Shown here one piece after another: positions 1 to 10,701 of a DNA stretch of 64,000 nucleotides. The position numbers were made by a program, and so were the translations under genes. The notes below the pieces were generated by a model. The model was not told where the DNA came from. It ran no database searches and was given only the letters and a program-made list of their open reading frames with translations. This DNA is from Heliocidaris tuberculata. Its lineage: Eukaryota; Echinodermata; Echinoidea; Camarodonta; Echinometridae. Where the stretch lies: NCBI GenBank assembly GCA_025618425.1, contig CM046838.1, positions 14,098,010-14,162,009 of the forward strand. The letters are read 5' to 3'. How positions within the stretch are numbered: position 1 is the stretch's first letter; the number at the start of each line of letters is the position of its first letter.

Positions 1-188
1 AATAAAACCAAATCTTAATTTTTATACCTTATGGCAAGTTTACCACAAAATAAGTTATGAATATTAGTTTACTTTCGGAATAGAACTCATTGATATTGTC
101 AAATGAGTTGTTAGGAATAACCATGAGCAACAACAGACGGATACTTTTTTTCCAGACTGTACAAATTATGCATTTAGCAAAGAAGTGC

Positions 189-221
<33 letters not shown>

Positions 222-608
222 TTTTACGAATCGTGTTATTCTTTCACTTTTTGCGTTGAATTATATCACTTACGTTGATTTTACGAAGCGTGGTCCTCCA
301 TTTTGCTGTCACTGCATTACTCAATGTACTGAAACTATATGTTCCGACAAAGCAAGTGAGATGGACTGCCTGTTATGTTAACGTCTTTTCTCTCTTATTT
401 TTTTTTTTGGAGGGGTGGGGCTGAAGGATAACAATCGTGCGATACTGGCTGATTGATCGAGGTAAACGTTGTGCCCTATTTAAACAGAAATCAGAAATGT
501 GCATGTTTTCAAAGTGTGAGAAAAATAACCACATGACGAGCTACCGTCAGTTTATGTATATTTCCGTAAATCGTTACTAAATCTGACTCTGTTTACCATG
601 TTTACCAG
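1..608. other. Intron upstream of exon L1
   Basis: No exon is supported here. Bases about 303-390 resemble the intron that follows the CUB exons at 19878, 42615 and 45318: they share blocks reading roughly 'tcactgca..' and 'gtgagatggactgcctg'. This places the stretch between a CUB exon and exon L1 in the duplicated module, so the preceding CUB exon should lie left of the window or has decayed. A T-run at about 200-225 breaks the alignment. Confidence 0.6.
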
Positions 609-707
609 CCTTGTTCACTTGTTCAAGCTCCAACATGAGCGTGTCGCCGACTCTCCTGTGCGATGGGCTCTACCACTGCAACAATTATGAGGATGAATTA
701 GCATGCA
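609..707 (+). CDS. Exon L1: LDL-receptor class A-like module of a CUB/LDLa repeat gene
   Basis: This 99-bp phase 1-1 exon has the acceptor tttaccag before 609 and the donor gtaagt at 708. It reads LFTCSSSNMSV, then a stretch ending LCDGLYHCNNYEDELAC. The CDG-x3-C-x2-Y-E-D-E-x2-C half matches the calcium-binding C-terminal half of LDLa modules (CDG..DC..GSDE..C in the family). Only four cysteines are present, where canonical LDLa has six, so one disulfide is missing. NMS is a possible N-glycosylation sequon. It pairs with the CUB exons downstream in an alternating array. LDLa modules usually bind ligand outside the cell; the ligand here is unknown. The exon is clearly a paralogue of five others in the window. 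Confidence 0.85.
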
Positions 708-945
708 GTAAGTTACATAATCGTTGATTTAATGTCGCTAGCCTCTCATTTATGTTTCTGTACGCTTTTCTATTTTCTTTTTAGTATAGTGTTAGCATGA
801 TTAGTTTTGGTTCAAGGTTTGAAATCGAACTGAACTGAAATGGTATGTATTAAAAAATCGACATTCAACCCTAGGGCGTATTTCCATGAAATGTAGAAAG
901 TAAAAGCAAAGAAAAAAGAGCAGTTACATTGCAAATTATTATTTA

Positions 946-1210
946 CACTGTAAAAAATAATTGCCGTTTTTTCACGGGAATTTCCTGGCAGTCAGGATGC
1001 CGGGAATGCACGTTTTTCCACATTTTTTTTTTTAAACCGGAAATCATCATATAATAACAATAAAATTATGTAATGATGATGATTTCTGGCAAACCAACAA
1101 TCTACATTTTGTTTTACAGGAAAAGAATGTAAAATTGAAATAATGGCAATAACTTGTTACTAATTTCAAGGGCTAAAAAATCTGTAGTTTTAAAGTTATT
1201 ATTTACAGTG
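946..1210 (-). mobile_element. TA-flanked MITE, copy 1 (CACTGTAAAAAATAA ends)
   Basis: The ends are CACTGTAAAAAATAA and its inverse TTATTATTTACAGTG, flanked on both sides by TA (944-945 and 1211-1212). A TA duplication is usual for Tc1/mariner-type non-autonomous elements. Internal blocks (the CACGGGAATTTCCTGGCAGTCAGGATGC area, and GATTTCTGG / CCGGAAATC) recur in inverse orientation at 29136-29426 and, decayed, at 23709-24039. It has no coding capacity. Confidence 0.75.
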
Positions 1211-1532
1211 TACGTTATCGTAGACATAAAGTAATATGGAAAATCAGAAGGGAGATAGAGAAAGAGTTGAGGGAGTGGAGGGAGAAAGGTGAAAGGGGTA
1301 CTAGTACACTGATAAATAGTTTACAGAGGAATAGCAGTACACATTTTGCATAACAAATGAATAAATTATTTAGTGTGTCTATATAAAAACCATTGTAAAT
1401 CTTACGATAATTGAAAAATATTTTTCATAAGCATGAAGTGAAGAGCAAGGGAAATTGCGAGATGATAATCCAGCAAATTACGTGACAAAATTTAATTGAT
1501 TATCACTGAGGGGCAATTACACGGTTGCTCAC

Positions 1533-1598
1533 ATTACAGTTGAAGAAGTATGGGGTTACATCTTCATTACAGTTGAAGAAGTATGGGGTTACATCTTC
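1533..1598. repeat. Perfect 33-bp tandem duplication
   Basis: A 33-bp unit beginning ATTACAGTTGAAGAAG is present twice back to back (1533-1565 and 1566-1598) without a difference, so the duplication is recent or is an assembly artefact. It lies in an intron. Confidence 0.9.
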
Positions 1599-2709
1599 AG
1601 CTCTTATTATCTTATTACAAGTATCAGCTACATCAGTTTTAGTTAAGACAATGCATACATATTGGAGTACCTGTATATAATTAGAACCAAAGCCTTAGAA
1701 GAGGAGCAGTAAATACTGCTAGCCTAACGTGTCGGTTACTCACGTTACAAAATTTGGATATGCATAAATTGCAAAGAGGTCTTACATGAAAAGTGTTCTA
1801 ATATGAGGATTTTTTGAAAAAACGATTTTACTCTTTTCAAAGAACCATGATAGGGAGACCTCCACTGGGGGACAACTAAAAATTACTGGACCAGGGGCGT
1901 AGATAGCGGGGGGATGGGGGGTATGCATCCCCCAACTTTTCGGGTGGGGGGATGGTGTGTACAAACATTCCCCCCCCCCCCCCCAGGTTTCAACTCACAC
2001 ACACACACACAAAAAGTGGTGGAAAATATACATTTCTATATTGTGTTGTAGATAAACATAATTTATTAATCTATTAAATTTATTTTTATATATTCTTTAT
2101 TTCAATATAAATGTTGTATATCTGTGTACAATATCGTAGATTTATATGAATTTATTAATATTTATCTTCAATGCTGTCTTGGCTTCGGATTTTTCCCGAT
2201 ATATTTTTATACCATTGGAAGGTGAAAACCATCTACTTCAAAATAATTATATAACATGGGTGTTGATCTGGGAGTGATATGGAGGTGTATTTTTTTTTTT
2301 TAATGAAGTGTGTGTGTGTGGGGGGGGGGGGGGTGTTGGTCTGCATGTGTTACCATTCCCAAATACATTTAGAGGTGATTTCTTTTTCTTTTTCGAAGCC
2401 ACAATGCAGAAAAATTATTTAGATTAAAGGTACATGTAATTATTCTGGATTTAGAGGGTTCAGTCGGTAGCTTTCCTTTATAATGCAATTCTGCAAAACT
2501 GAAATGAAAATAATCACAGGAATCGAATGTGGTGGAGAAAGAGGGAATACATCACACCCAATATTCATCGTAGATGATGATGACCTGTGTCATCATCACC
2601 CCACTATACATAGAAGAATTATGAAATGACAAACATAACATGTAGGCCCGGTCAGAAGCACCGCTCCGTGCGTTGCATGTGGGCACAGTGCCCCTTCTTT
2701 TCCCTTTAA

Positions 2710-2840
2710 CGGGGGCAGGTGAGTTTCCTTACAATTTTTTATAATGATTATTTTTCTAATGTAATCATGTATCTCAAAGCATTCGCTTGGATCCAGCTGA
2801 AGCATGCGGCTGGTTTTTTTTCAAAACTCACCTGCCCCCG
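2710..2840. repeat. Short inverted-repeat element (17-bp perfect arms)
   Basis: CGGGGGCAGGTGAGTTT at 2710-2726 is repeated as its exact reverse complement at 2824-2840, enclosing 97 bp. The right arm plus following sequence is found again, rearranged, near 54100-54150 beside the second tRNA-like copy. The arm therefore belongs to the same composite repeat as the tRNA-like sequence at 2921. Confidence 0.6.
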
Positions 2841-2920
2841 ACAAAGGGATCAATTGATATGGTTCAAGATTTTTCAATCTGTCGGTCAATTGAATCTGGT
2901 GTCGCCGAAATCACTGGCCC

Positions 2921-2992
2921 GTCTCCGTGGTCTAGTGGTTAAGGCATTGGCGTTCTAAGCCAACGACCCGGGTTCGATTCCCGGCGGAGACA
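2921..2992 (+). tRNA. tRNA-Arg(TCT)-like gene, possibly a SINE head
   Basis: The 72 bases fold into a full cloverleaf. The acceptor stem GTCTCCG/CGGAGAC is perfect, the D stem is GTCT/AGGC with loop AGTGGTTA, and the anticodon stem TTGGC/GCCAA has loop GTTCTAA. That makes positions 34-36 TCT (arginine). The T arm is CCGGG-TTCGATT-CCCGG, and no CCA is encoded, as expected in a eukaryote. A run of nine T from 2993 or 2994 is a ready pol III terminator. The flanks match a dispersed repeat with a decayed tRNA-like copy on the minus strand near 54022-53955 and a third copy lacking the tRNA near 54200. It may therefore be a mobile tRNA-derived unit and not a conserved host gene. Confidence 0.7.
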
Positions 2993-3257
2993 TTTTTTTT
3001 TCAACCTTTGCAAAAATTCAAAAAGGGAGGACAGCTCTGGGGAACTTTGATTTAAGCTACGCAACCATTATTCTCTCATTTTCATTTCTCACAATTATAA
3101 TTATTTCCACAAGAGTTGCCAAAGCTGTTGTATATGTTATTTCCTTACAATTATATAAATGTATATATGGCCCTTGGGGAAATCATACCCCCCAGGTATG
3201 AGGACCTGTCTACGCCAATGTACTGGACCCATCATTTCTGCAGATTTCCCAGGAATA

Positions 3258-3302
3258 ATGGTTACTCACGTTACGGTTACTCACGTTACGGTTACTCACG
3301 TT
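3258..3302. repeat. 15-bp tandem repeat, three units
   Basis: GGTTACTCACGTTAC occurs three times in tandem here, and once more alone at about 1734-1748. It is non-coding intron sequence. Confidence 0.85.
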
Positions 3303-4818
3303 ACATTTTGTCCATGAGATAGCATAAGCTGTGGTTTCATTCTAACTTCCAGGACTTACGTTCTTCTTTGTGATTTTCATTCGGAAATGATCAGTGGACC
3401 ATTTAAATTTAATTGTTATATAAATTCTGGAAAAACGTTGAATATTTTACTTCCAGATAAGCTATCTAATACTGCACAATTTATAGGCAATATCATTAAA
3501 AAGTGTAAAAATAGATGCTTTTTATCATTTTATAACCTTTATTAATGTTTTCTTAAAGTAAACCACTAATGATAGGTTTACCAATGATTGCGCAAGTTTC
3601 TACAATTATGTAGCACAAAAAGATATTCATAGCTGAATGAAATACAAAAGTTAAATTTTAAGGTCCATGTCCACCAATGGAATCGCACTGTCAACAACTG
3701 TGCATTTGACCCCTGGGGGTTTTCAGTATTCATCAATCATCGTTGCACTTTTCAGACACCTCTGCTACTCCTTATCAATCAATACAGTATATTATAATAA
3801 ACTTCATGCCAAATTAGACAAAAAATCGCGGGTTAGGATGTTTTAAAACAAGTAATTTGAGTTGCTGCTGTTGCATTTTTCTTTATTAGTGTGTTTTGTA
3901 AGCACACTTCGAGAAACATGCCAAAATCACTCACAAATGTAATTTTTTACCCCCCCCCCCCCAAAAAAAAAAGAAGAAGAAAGAAATATATTTCTCCCGA
4001 TTGCTTATCCAGTTATACCGATGTCTCAAAATAATATCCAGGTATTCTTGGAGGGATACTTTACAAACCAGCAGGGGAACAGGTTGCAACTAAAAAAAAA
4101 AAAAGTCCCAAATACGCGATCCTGATTGGATGAAAATCAAGTTGCGTTTAATTTTTTGAGTTGCGATTTAACAAAACTTTTTATGCAAGAGGGCGGTCCG
4201 AATTGAATGTGAATATACGACTTAAAAAGATAAAAAGGTTCACTCAAAACTCAATTTGCCCTAAATACCATTATTTTTTATGGGTAATTGTGGTATTAAA
4301 AATTGCACTACAAAATTTGGTTGTTTCATCGTCGTCTTGGACATGATTTTACTCCAAAATGTAAATAGTACCTTTATTAAGCTACCAACTAGGACATAAA
4401 CTTAATGTCACAGGGAAAGGGCGGAAATGTGATACAGTAATGGACATTTATTAACGTAGAGATTTTTTTTCATGTAAAGGGCAAGTTCAAGATATTTAGT
4501 CATTTGATGTCGCATACGTTACTACGTCATTAGGAACTCTGAAATAAAAAATTGACGTCAAATGTGCCATTTAACTTCACATTTGGTCTTTTTAAGATGT
4601 GGTAGGGTTATTAACCTAATACAGATGTTCAGATAATTATACTAAAATGTTAGATGTGTCGGTAACGTATGGGACAAATGGGAGCTTGGACCTGCTCTGA
4701 AACAATAATATATTGGCGGCGAACGTCGGAAGGAGGGGGCGGGGTGGGATTTACGGTCCAAACTGCTCTATTATCTTGAGAAAAAATGCAATTATTATTT
4801 TTTTATTTTTCGTTACAG
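3303..4818. other. Intron L1-C1, no gene seen
   Basis: AT-rich sequence with homopolymers (C/A run at 3951-3972, A-run near 4090). A GGGCCC-family foldback fragment sits at about 4103-4199 and is listed separately. Nothing else is recognised. Confidence 0.6.
4103..4199. mobile_element. Partial GTTGCG foldback MITE
   Basis: The block from about CCCAAATACGCGATCCTGATTGG to TTTTTATGCAAGAGGGC is the right part of the element seen complete at 45130-45288. Shared pieces are AAGTTGCGTTTAATTTTTTG and GAGTTGCGATTTAAC. The left end is missing or lies in the preceding A-run. Confidence 0.65.
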
Positions 4819-5160
4819 ATTATCCAGTGATATATCTGCAGAATGGGGAGTCACATGCCATTGGCATACCAAACACAGGACTTAAGAGATTTTACAATAT
4901 TTCATTAATTCAAACGAATTCAACATACGGATTTCGCATCGCGTTCCTGGATTTGTACCTCGCCTATAACAGCAAAGTTCAAGTAGGCGAAGGGAACGAC
5001 CCGACGAATATGTCGTCTATCGTCGCAACTATCCAAGGATATGCCTACAATGCCGATGATATCTACGTCGAGACAGATGAGATGTGGGTTGCTGTGATAG
5101 GTGGAAAGGCTAGTACCAATCTTCGTTTGGATGTAGAGGTCACTGCCCTTAATCAGTCAC
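4819..5160 (+). CDS. Exon C1: cysteine-free CUB-like domain
   Basis: This 342-bp phase 1-1 exon (114 residues) has the acceptor cgttacag before 4819 and the donor gtgagtg at 5161. Reading from the residue completed at the junction, it gives NYPVIYLQNGESHAIGIPN, then QTNSTYGFRIAF near residues 32-43, KVQVGEGNDP near 53-62, ADDIYVETDEMWVAVIGG near 79-96 and LRLDVEV near the end. The alternating hydrophobic strands and the V-G-x-G-N-D-P and DD-Y-V-E-T-x-E-M-W turns fit the second half of CUB domains. No cysteine is present, where CUB domains usually have four. NST is a sequon. It is the most divergent of the six CUB exons. An upstream in-frame ATG at 4713 lies in intron and is not a believable start. 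Confidence 0.85.
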
Positions 5161-5874
5161 GTGAGTGTGATTCAGTGTAGTTCAGGTGGAATATCGGTGT
5201 TTTAATTTTTTTTTTTTTTTTTAGCTTCATCTTTCAGGCCAGAATCAGCGTTTTGATACGCGTATAGTTCAAAACACGTTGTGTCCGGACCTCTTGGTTT
5301 GTTTTGCAGAAATGCAGTTTTAAAACACAGTTACCAAACTTAACAAAGAGGTGCGTTTTAAAACACGGTTTCGCCTAAAGAATTTTCCTCATTTTCCTCT
5401 TCTCTCTTGGAATTCCGCCTTCCGTTGTGCATAAATTATGATTGTATGAATATTTCATTTATGATGAGGACATCAGTTCCAGCTGTGCTTATCACGACCC
5501 TCTTTTTCTATATATAATTTTATGTGACCTTACATTTTAAAGTATTGTACACATATGGAAGTGAATAAATATTAATCGATTAATCAAGCAAAACCTTGAT
5601 AGGATGCTACCTTGCATGGTGACAGAGAAATCTGAGAAACATTCCAGTGAAATTTATGAAAAATGGGGTACGTATAGCATGAATCTTGACAGATCAGATC
5701 ACATTTGTTTTTTTACCCAAATTGCAGATTTCTTTATTTTTTTTTTCAGAAGGACGACACGATGAAATATTTATTTCTATATCATCGTGTCGTCAAGTTC
5801 AAGCTTTGTATACTAGCAAAAACTACTTTGGGACACTCCCTATAACCGATAGCCCTTATTCATACAAACACCAC
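5161..5874. other. Intron after C1, no gene seen
   Basis: It contains a T-run at about 5204-5222 and two or three imperfect copies of a TTTTAAAACACRGTT-type motif at 5260-5375, reminiscent of foldback-element interiors. No LDLa exon follows C1 here, although every other complete CUB exon is followed by one. Confidence 0.5.
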
Positions 5875-6016
5875 ACGATTTGAGACATCGGTTTAACAGT
5901 ACAGCAGTGTCTTTATTCAGCCATGATGGATAGACGCTTAACCATATTCAACAATAGATGGCGCTAATACAGATTTCAATATACATGTATAAACATAATC
6001 AACAATTAAAATTGGC
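5875..6016 (-). repeat. Dispersed repeat R2, copy 1
   Basis: It is about 140 bp and is shared in the same orientation with 18327-18470 (ACGATTTGAGACATCGGTTT and following, GATAGACGCTTAACCAT, AGATGGCG). Read on the minus strand it carries AATAAA near its end, so it could be the polyadenylated 3' end of a retroelement. The family is not recognised. Confidence 0.7.
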
Positions 6017-6900
6017 GTCGCTTATTTTCTTTCTTCTTTCTTCTTTCCTCTTTCTTTCATGAGTAGCAAATACACTGTCTAGCTCGAAACAGCCACAAAA
6101 TCACAAGATAATAAAATTAAGAAATAATTAGAGATTAAATACCTTGAGGGTACACTGCACGTTCATTCATTCTATTACTCCTTTCAAACTTACCGAACCG
6201 AATGATATGCCTGCAATTGGCATACAACTTCAATCAACGGTCCGACCATTTCCCATAAGAAAATCTATTTGGCATGTTTCTGTATTTACTTAATAATCAT
6301 TAGAGACAACATCAAATTTCTGTTATCAAAATTAGATGTCCATCCAATTTACTTGTACATAAACTATAAATTTAACATAGAAATATTTCTCTATTCATTT
6401 ATAATAGTCGCAAATCAAAACTATACTCTGTGATCATCTAATATTCCCATCTATTTCAAATACTACAACCAGATTGACACATATTTGTCTTTCTTTCCAG
6501 TCCCCATACACCCAAATTATTCGTCTGAACTCATATACCATAATACCTAATTAGTCCCCTCTTTATAATCTTCATAGACCATTGTCGTTCATACAAATAC
6601 CAACCACTGTCCAGTTTACCCTTTACCATCCTTGTATCTATTGGACATGGCATTAAATAATCCAAACCAATTATCATCATATTGGACCAACATGATAACA
6701 CTGCATGTTACATAAAAAACAAATATGAAAATAGCACACACGTGCCATATAAATCTCTCAGACTAACAGATAGTGAAAACAGGTGCCTAAAGAGCTGCAT
6801 GGAATCAGTATACTGAGCCAAAAACATTGACATCCACTTTTACCAGAATACCAAACATAGATGAATATTCATAAGACCTAATCACGGGAGCAGGAAACAT
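6017..6900. other. AT-rich stretch, nothing recognised
   Basis: A TTTCTTC-rich patch at 6030-6058 is followed by unique-looking AT-rich DNA. I see no reading frame, exon similarity or inverted repeat. It could be the body of the element whose 3' end is R2, but that is speculative. Confidence 0.4.
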
Positions 6901-7009
6901 TAGGTATTCTCTATGTGAGTGAAATCAGAGTTTTCAACAGTGTATTCTATACATAAACTTGCCAAAAACCCACGAAGCAGAATTAAACGAATCCATGACA
7001 CATGCTCTG

Positions 7010-7435
7010 GCGACGATTGCTCCGGTGACAAAACTAATGCTCCGCAAAATACGACAATTGCTCCGCGACATTTGGTCCGACGTCAAATGATCCTGCGTCA
7101 GTCGCTCCTCCGACAGTTGCTCCACCGACATTTGCTCTGCCGACATTTGCTTCACAGACAATCGCTCCGCATGTAGTGACAAATGCTCCCGGCTAATGCT
7201 CCCCGGAATGACATTTGTTTCACCGACAACTGCTCCGCCGACATTTGCTCCGCCGACAATTATTGCTCCGATCCAAAAGTGCCCCGTGGAAGACATATTC
7301 TCCTACAATATTACTGCTCCGCCGACAATTCTTCCGCCGACAATTGCTCCGCCGACATTTGCTCCGCCCAAAATGTGATCCCCCGGGAGACAATTGCTCC
7401 TCTGACAATCGCTCCGCCGAAAGTATTTCTTTCAT
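7010..7435. repeat. 15-bp GC-rich minisatellite (TTGCTCCGCCGACAW)
   Basis: Degenerate tandem copies of a 14-15 bp unit, GCTCCGCCGACAATT or GCTCCGCCGACATTT. Because the unit length is near a multiple of three and stop codons are avoided by chance, long frames open on both strands. One plus frame gives APPTI/APPTF repeats. No flanking splice sites or start context mark it as a gene. Confidence 0.8.
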
Positions 7436-7639
7436 AGTTGATTTGTTTTGTTTTGTTTTGTTTTGTTTTGTTGTTTTGTTTTAAAGTTAACTTAAAATTC
7501 AATTTTACCTAAGGCAGGTTAATGTTAACTGGCGGAAAGTCTGGGATTCATTCGAGTATTTCCACAACATTACTCTGATTACACCTTAAATATAGAGGAA
7601 CGGGTATAAATTTCAAATTACGATAGGCATCTGACAGTG

Positions 7640-7800
7640 TTGTAGTCAAGGCCAAAATCCACAAGGCCAAGACCAAGGCTTGAACCCTCAAGAAATATGC
7701 CCAGGCTGTGAACCCTTAAGGCCAAGGCATGCAAAAGGCCAAGGCATCCAAGTCCAAGGCCAAGGCATTGAAAAAATAGGCCTTATAAAGGCGCCTTAAG
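7640..7800. repeat. AAGGCCAAGGC low-order repeat
   Basis: There are many irregular copies of AAGGCCAAGGC/AAGGCAT over 160 bp. The sequence is non-coding. Confidence 0.75.
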
Positions 7801-7859
7801 CAAGGACCGAAAAGGACTGTTCTTCAAAATAATGCCCTTATAATATTATAAATATGACA

Positions 7860-8110
7860 AGAAATAGCTGAAGTGTTCGAGCCGAACATTCATGCCCCGC
7901 ATTTAATGCCAGATCATGTGGTCCCATATTCGTTTCTGTGTGCAGTGAAAGTGCCTTAGGGGGAACGTGGGCAAATTTATAAATTCGATATTCACCAAAA
8001 TCCCACACTAGACACTTTTTTTATGTACATCTAATCTAATTTTCCCAATTTCTTGTGAAAGTTTCTTTTGAGTTATAATCGCATGACCAGAACTCCAATC
8101 TACTTTAAGT
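7860..8110 (-). repeat. Dispersed repeat R1, copy 1 (partial)
   Basis: It matches, in minus orientation, the repeat best seen at 39050-39410 and 45880-46215. Shared blocks include GAGCCGAACATT, TTCTGTGTGCAGTG, and CCCAATT..TTGTGA..GTTTCTTTTGAG..AATCGCATGACCAGAACT. The family is unknown and has no coding capacity. Confidence 0.65.
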
Positions 8111-8219
8111 TTGATTGGACATGTTGGAATGGAGATAACTAGAAGATAAAACGAGTAGAAAATGATGTTATGATCACGGAAAATACAGGTTGTAGAATAA
8201 CTAGTCGGAAAAAAAAGAG

Positions 8220-8370
8220 ATAAATACCCCCCCCCAAAAAAAAAATAAAAAAAAAATAATAATAAGTAAATTTAAAAAAAAAAATTAGAAAAATAAATAA
8301 ATAAAAAATAAAATAAAATAAAAAAAAAAAAAAATTAATAAATAAATAAAAAAAAAAAAAAAAAAAAAAT
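8220..8370. repeat. A-rich low complexity
   Basis: Poly(A) with AAAT and AATAAT interruptions. It may be a retroelement tail whose body has been lost. Confidence 0.8.
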
Positions 8371-8537
8371 AAAAAATCATTGTGAAAACAGTTCTTTCAG
8401 AAAAAGATGAAAGCTTATGATATAGCATTATTACACCATGGAAATCGTTTGGTTGAATATATGATGTGATATCTGATTTTTTGTATTTGAAATTTATATA
8501 CGTGATTTTTAGAAAAGGTTAACAATGAAGAACAGTA

Positions 8538-8700
8538 TTCTGGCGCCCGGGGCAAACTATCAAATCCGTGCCCCCCCCCCCCCCCCCGCCCAAACTCAGA
8601 TTAATGAGCGTTTTTAATTTAGAAATGATGGTTGTTAGCCCAAATTTGATGAGTTGTATGAGTTGGATCATGATCCCATATCAGCTATAACATACATTTA
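8538..8700. mobile_element. Fragment of the hAT-like element seen at 41439-42328
   Basis: TTCTGGCGCCCGGGGCAA, a C-run, then CCCAAACTCAGATTAATGAG and GTTGTTAGCCCAAATTTGATGAG match the left part of the 41.4-kb element, with a short internal deletion. The right end is not found. Confidence 0.7.
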
Positions 8701-9527
8701 AAACAAAACATTTCACAAGCAATAATAGTTAATAGTTTAGATATGGTACAGCTGGATAAACCATTTAAACAATCAGTTAAACCTAGCAAGGTTTCTTAAC
8801 AAATATCAGTGCAAAAGGAGATAAACGAAAACTGCACAGAAGAGCTCCACTGGAAAGAGCCATTTCCAAAAACTTTTATTACCAGAATATTAAAATGAAA
8901 TAACTTTTACACTCCAGAACACAAAACCGGGCCTATTAAAACCAGAATGACAAAATCTTTTCTTAATCTTTCTGTTCAATGCACACCTACTTGTACTTCA
9001 CCATCTTTGTGATTATACCAGTAAACTTTCCTAGTATCTATTACCTAAAATCTAGCTATTCACATGACTAAAGACTGTAACACTCTTTCCATACTTCCAT
9101 ATCTTTATCAATGATACACATAAGTATATAAATCCAACTTATTCTACAAATTTCTCATATTCTCATACCCATCTCTAACTTCCATTTTCCATCCATTCCC
9201 TTACTAGACCTAGACATACCAAACAGTATCACTTCTTCAAACTTTATCCAATCAAACCAACAATATTACTCCAGCATCATCTTCCTTTACATTAAAACTA
9301 CGATTCAGCAATTCTGAGGGTTTTTTTTTTTTTTTTTTTTTGCATTTTTGGACATTATTCACAAACATCTTGAACCTCACTATAACGTCAACAAGAAAAT
9401 ACCAAGTAAAAGAATTTTCTGTGTTCACTAAGTGACCGCTTACAGCCGTCCCGTATCTTCTACCTGCGCGGCTAAGATCCGTCACTTCGTGAAAACAAAA
9501 AAAGAGCGCGTCCTTGAATTTATTCAC
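8700..9527. other. AT-rich stretch, nothing recognised
   Basis: Apart from a T-run at 9320-9342, I see no frame, exon match or repeat structure. AATAAA on the minus strand near 8870 is the only signal and has no gene attached. Confidence 0.4.
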
Positions 9528-9649
9528 AATATTTTATTTATTCATAATCTTTAATCAGGAACCCAATCAAAAAATGCTGCTCTCCCTTAGGGTCCTGTAC
9601 AAAATAAAAATATAAAATGCGAGCATCATACATGTGTAGTAAATACATA

Positions 9650-10010
9650 TCAATGATCATTATGTGTAATAAACAAATTAAAAACATCAGCAATGAAGTA
9701 ACACATGTTTGCTAAAATTACAAACGCAATTGTTAAATAAACTGAATAAGGAAGGCATTTAAAGATTATTTTGCAAATATTGACGGAAGGATGCAAAGAG
9801 ATTGTATATTTTGACAAGAGGGTTCCAAACTGTTCCAAAGTGAGACTGCTAAGTAGTTGAAAATAATGTTTGAGGGACTCTGTATTACATTTGGGATAAT
9901 ATAACTTATTTTGAGACGATGATCTAGTTCCATGTGTATGAAGGTCTTTCCTAAAAGTAAATAACTTCGACAAACATGAGGGGGCAATACCTTTCATGCA
10001 TTTAAACATT
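9650..10010 (-). pseudogene. LINE A C-terminal domain remnant
   Basis: The frame begins MFKCMKGIAPSCLSKLFTFR, then HTHGTRSSSQNKLYYPKCNTES. This is the 'Y-x-CL-G-APxYL...F...HxxxTRS...L.xPxxxT' block found after the reverse transcriptase in many CR1/L2-like LINEs. A +1/-1 shift moves the continuation LAVSLWNSLEPSCQNIQSL into another frame (about 9850-9780), so the domain is broken. It sits only 160 bases from the endonuclease remnant, which shows the internal deletion. Confidence 0.65.
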
Positions 10011-10169
10011 AATAGATATCTGGGGGGAAAAAACGAACTCTATTTTCAAAACGAATCCAGCCTAAAGAAGCGAATAACGTATCATCAGGAGTCATAAAAT
10101 CTGCTTTTAAAAATTATCCTATCATTTGTAATGCAAGGCGTATGCTTTTTCTTTAATTCTACGTGTCTT

Positions 10170-10623
10170 TAAAGGTAAGTATCAGCAATATTTAATAAAG
10201 ATCGTTTCCATTTTCCCCACAGAACATCAATATCATTATTTTGACCCCAAAAGCTCCAATCCATATTCCATACACCTCGCTTAAATCCATTTTCATTAAA
10301 CCTCTTAAACGACCTGTATGTTATACATTTAGATTTCTTCGTTATCATTTTACCACAGATAACTCCAAAAATCATAAAGTGATCACTAATTGATAAGGTA
10401 ATCACACCATATTCAGTAAACAATTGCTCTATCAGTTGCACAAATTGATAAGTTTCATTCAGAGCTTTAAGAGAAGTGTTTCTGTACATGATTTATCTTC
10501 ATTGAAATTGCAATTTAAATCACCCATCAGGACTGACTCAACATTTTCAGGCATTTTACTAAGTATACTGTCAAATTTACAGAAAAAAAATTTTTTTTTT
10601 AGCGTTTGGCGGTCTGTACAAAC

Positions 10624-10701
<78 letters not shown>

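Larger units (their letters stand above)
1892..3230. repeat. Low-complexity, SINE-like and transposon-end sequence
   Basis: CAGGGGCGTAGATAG at 1892 resembles the end of many hAT-type elements. It is followed by G/C homopolymers and an AT-rich stretch (2040-2200). GAGGACCTGTCTACGCC near 3200 could be the opposite end. No protein fragment is readable between them, apart from the tRNA-like gene and the short inverted repeat listed separately. Boundaries are uncertain. Confidence 0.3.

Noticed and set aside
80..112. Possible decayed end of a CUB exon (CATTGATATTGTCAA then ATGAGT)
   Set aside because: The similarity to ATTGATTTATCAAGTGAGT is short, the donor GT is absent and nothing before it reads as CUB.
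90..278. Open frame with F-rich centre
   Set aside because: Crosses a poly-T run in intron; no splice or family support.
4713..4818. ATG upstream of C1 as the gene start
   Set aside because: The sequence between has intron composition, and a consensus acceptor directly precedes the domain; no signal peptide.
6919..7502. Overlapping frames on both strands
   Set aside because: All come from the 15-bp minisatellite; mutually shadowing frames.
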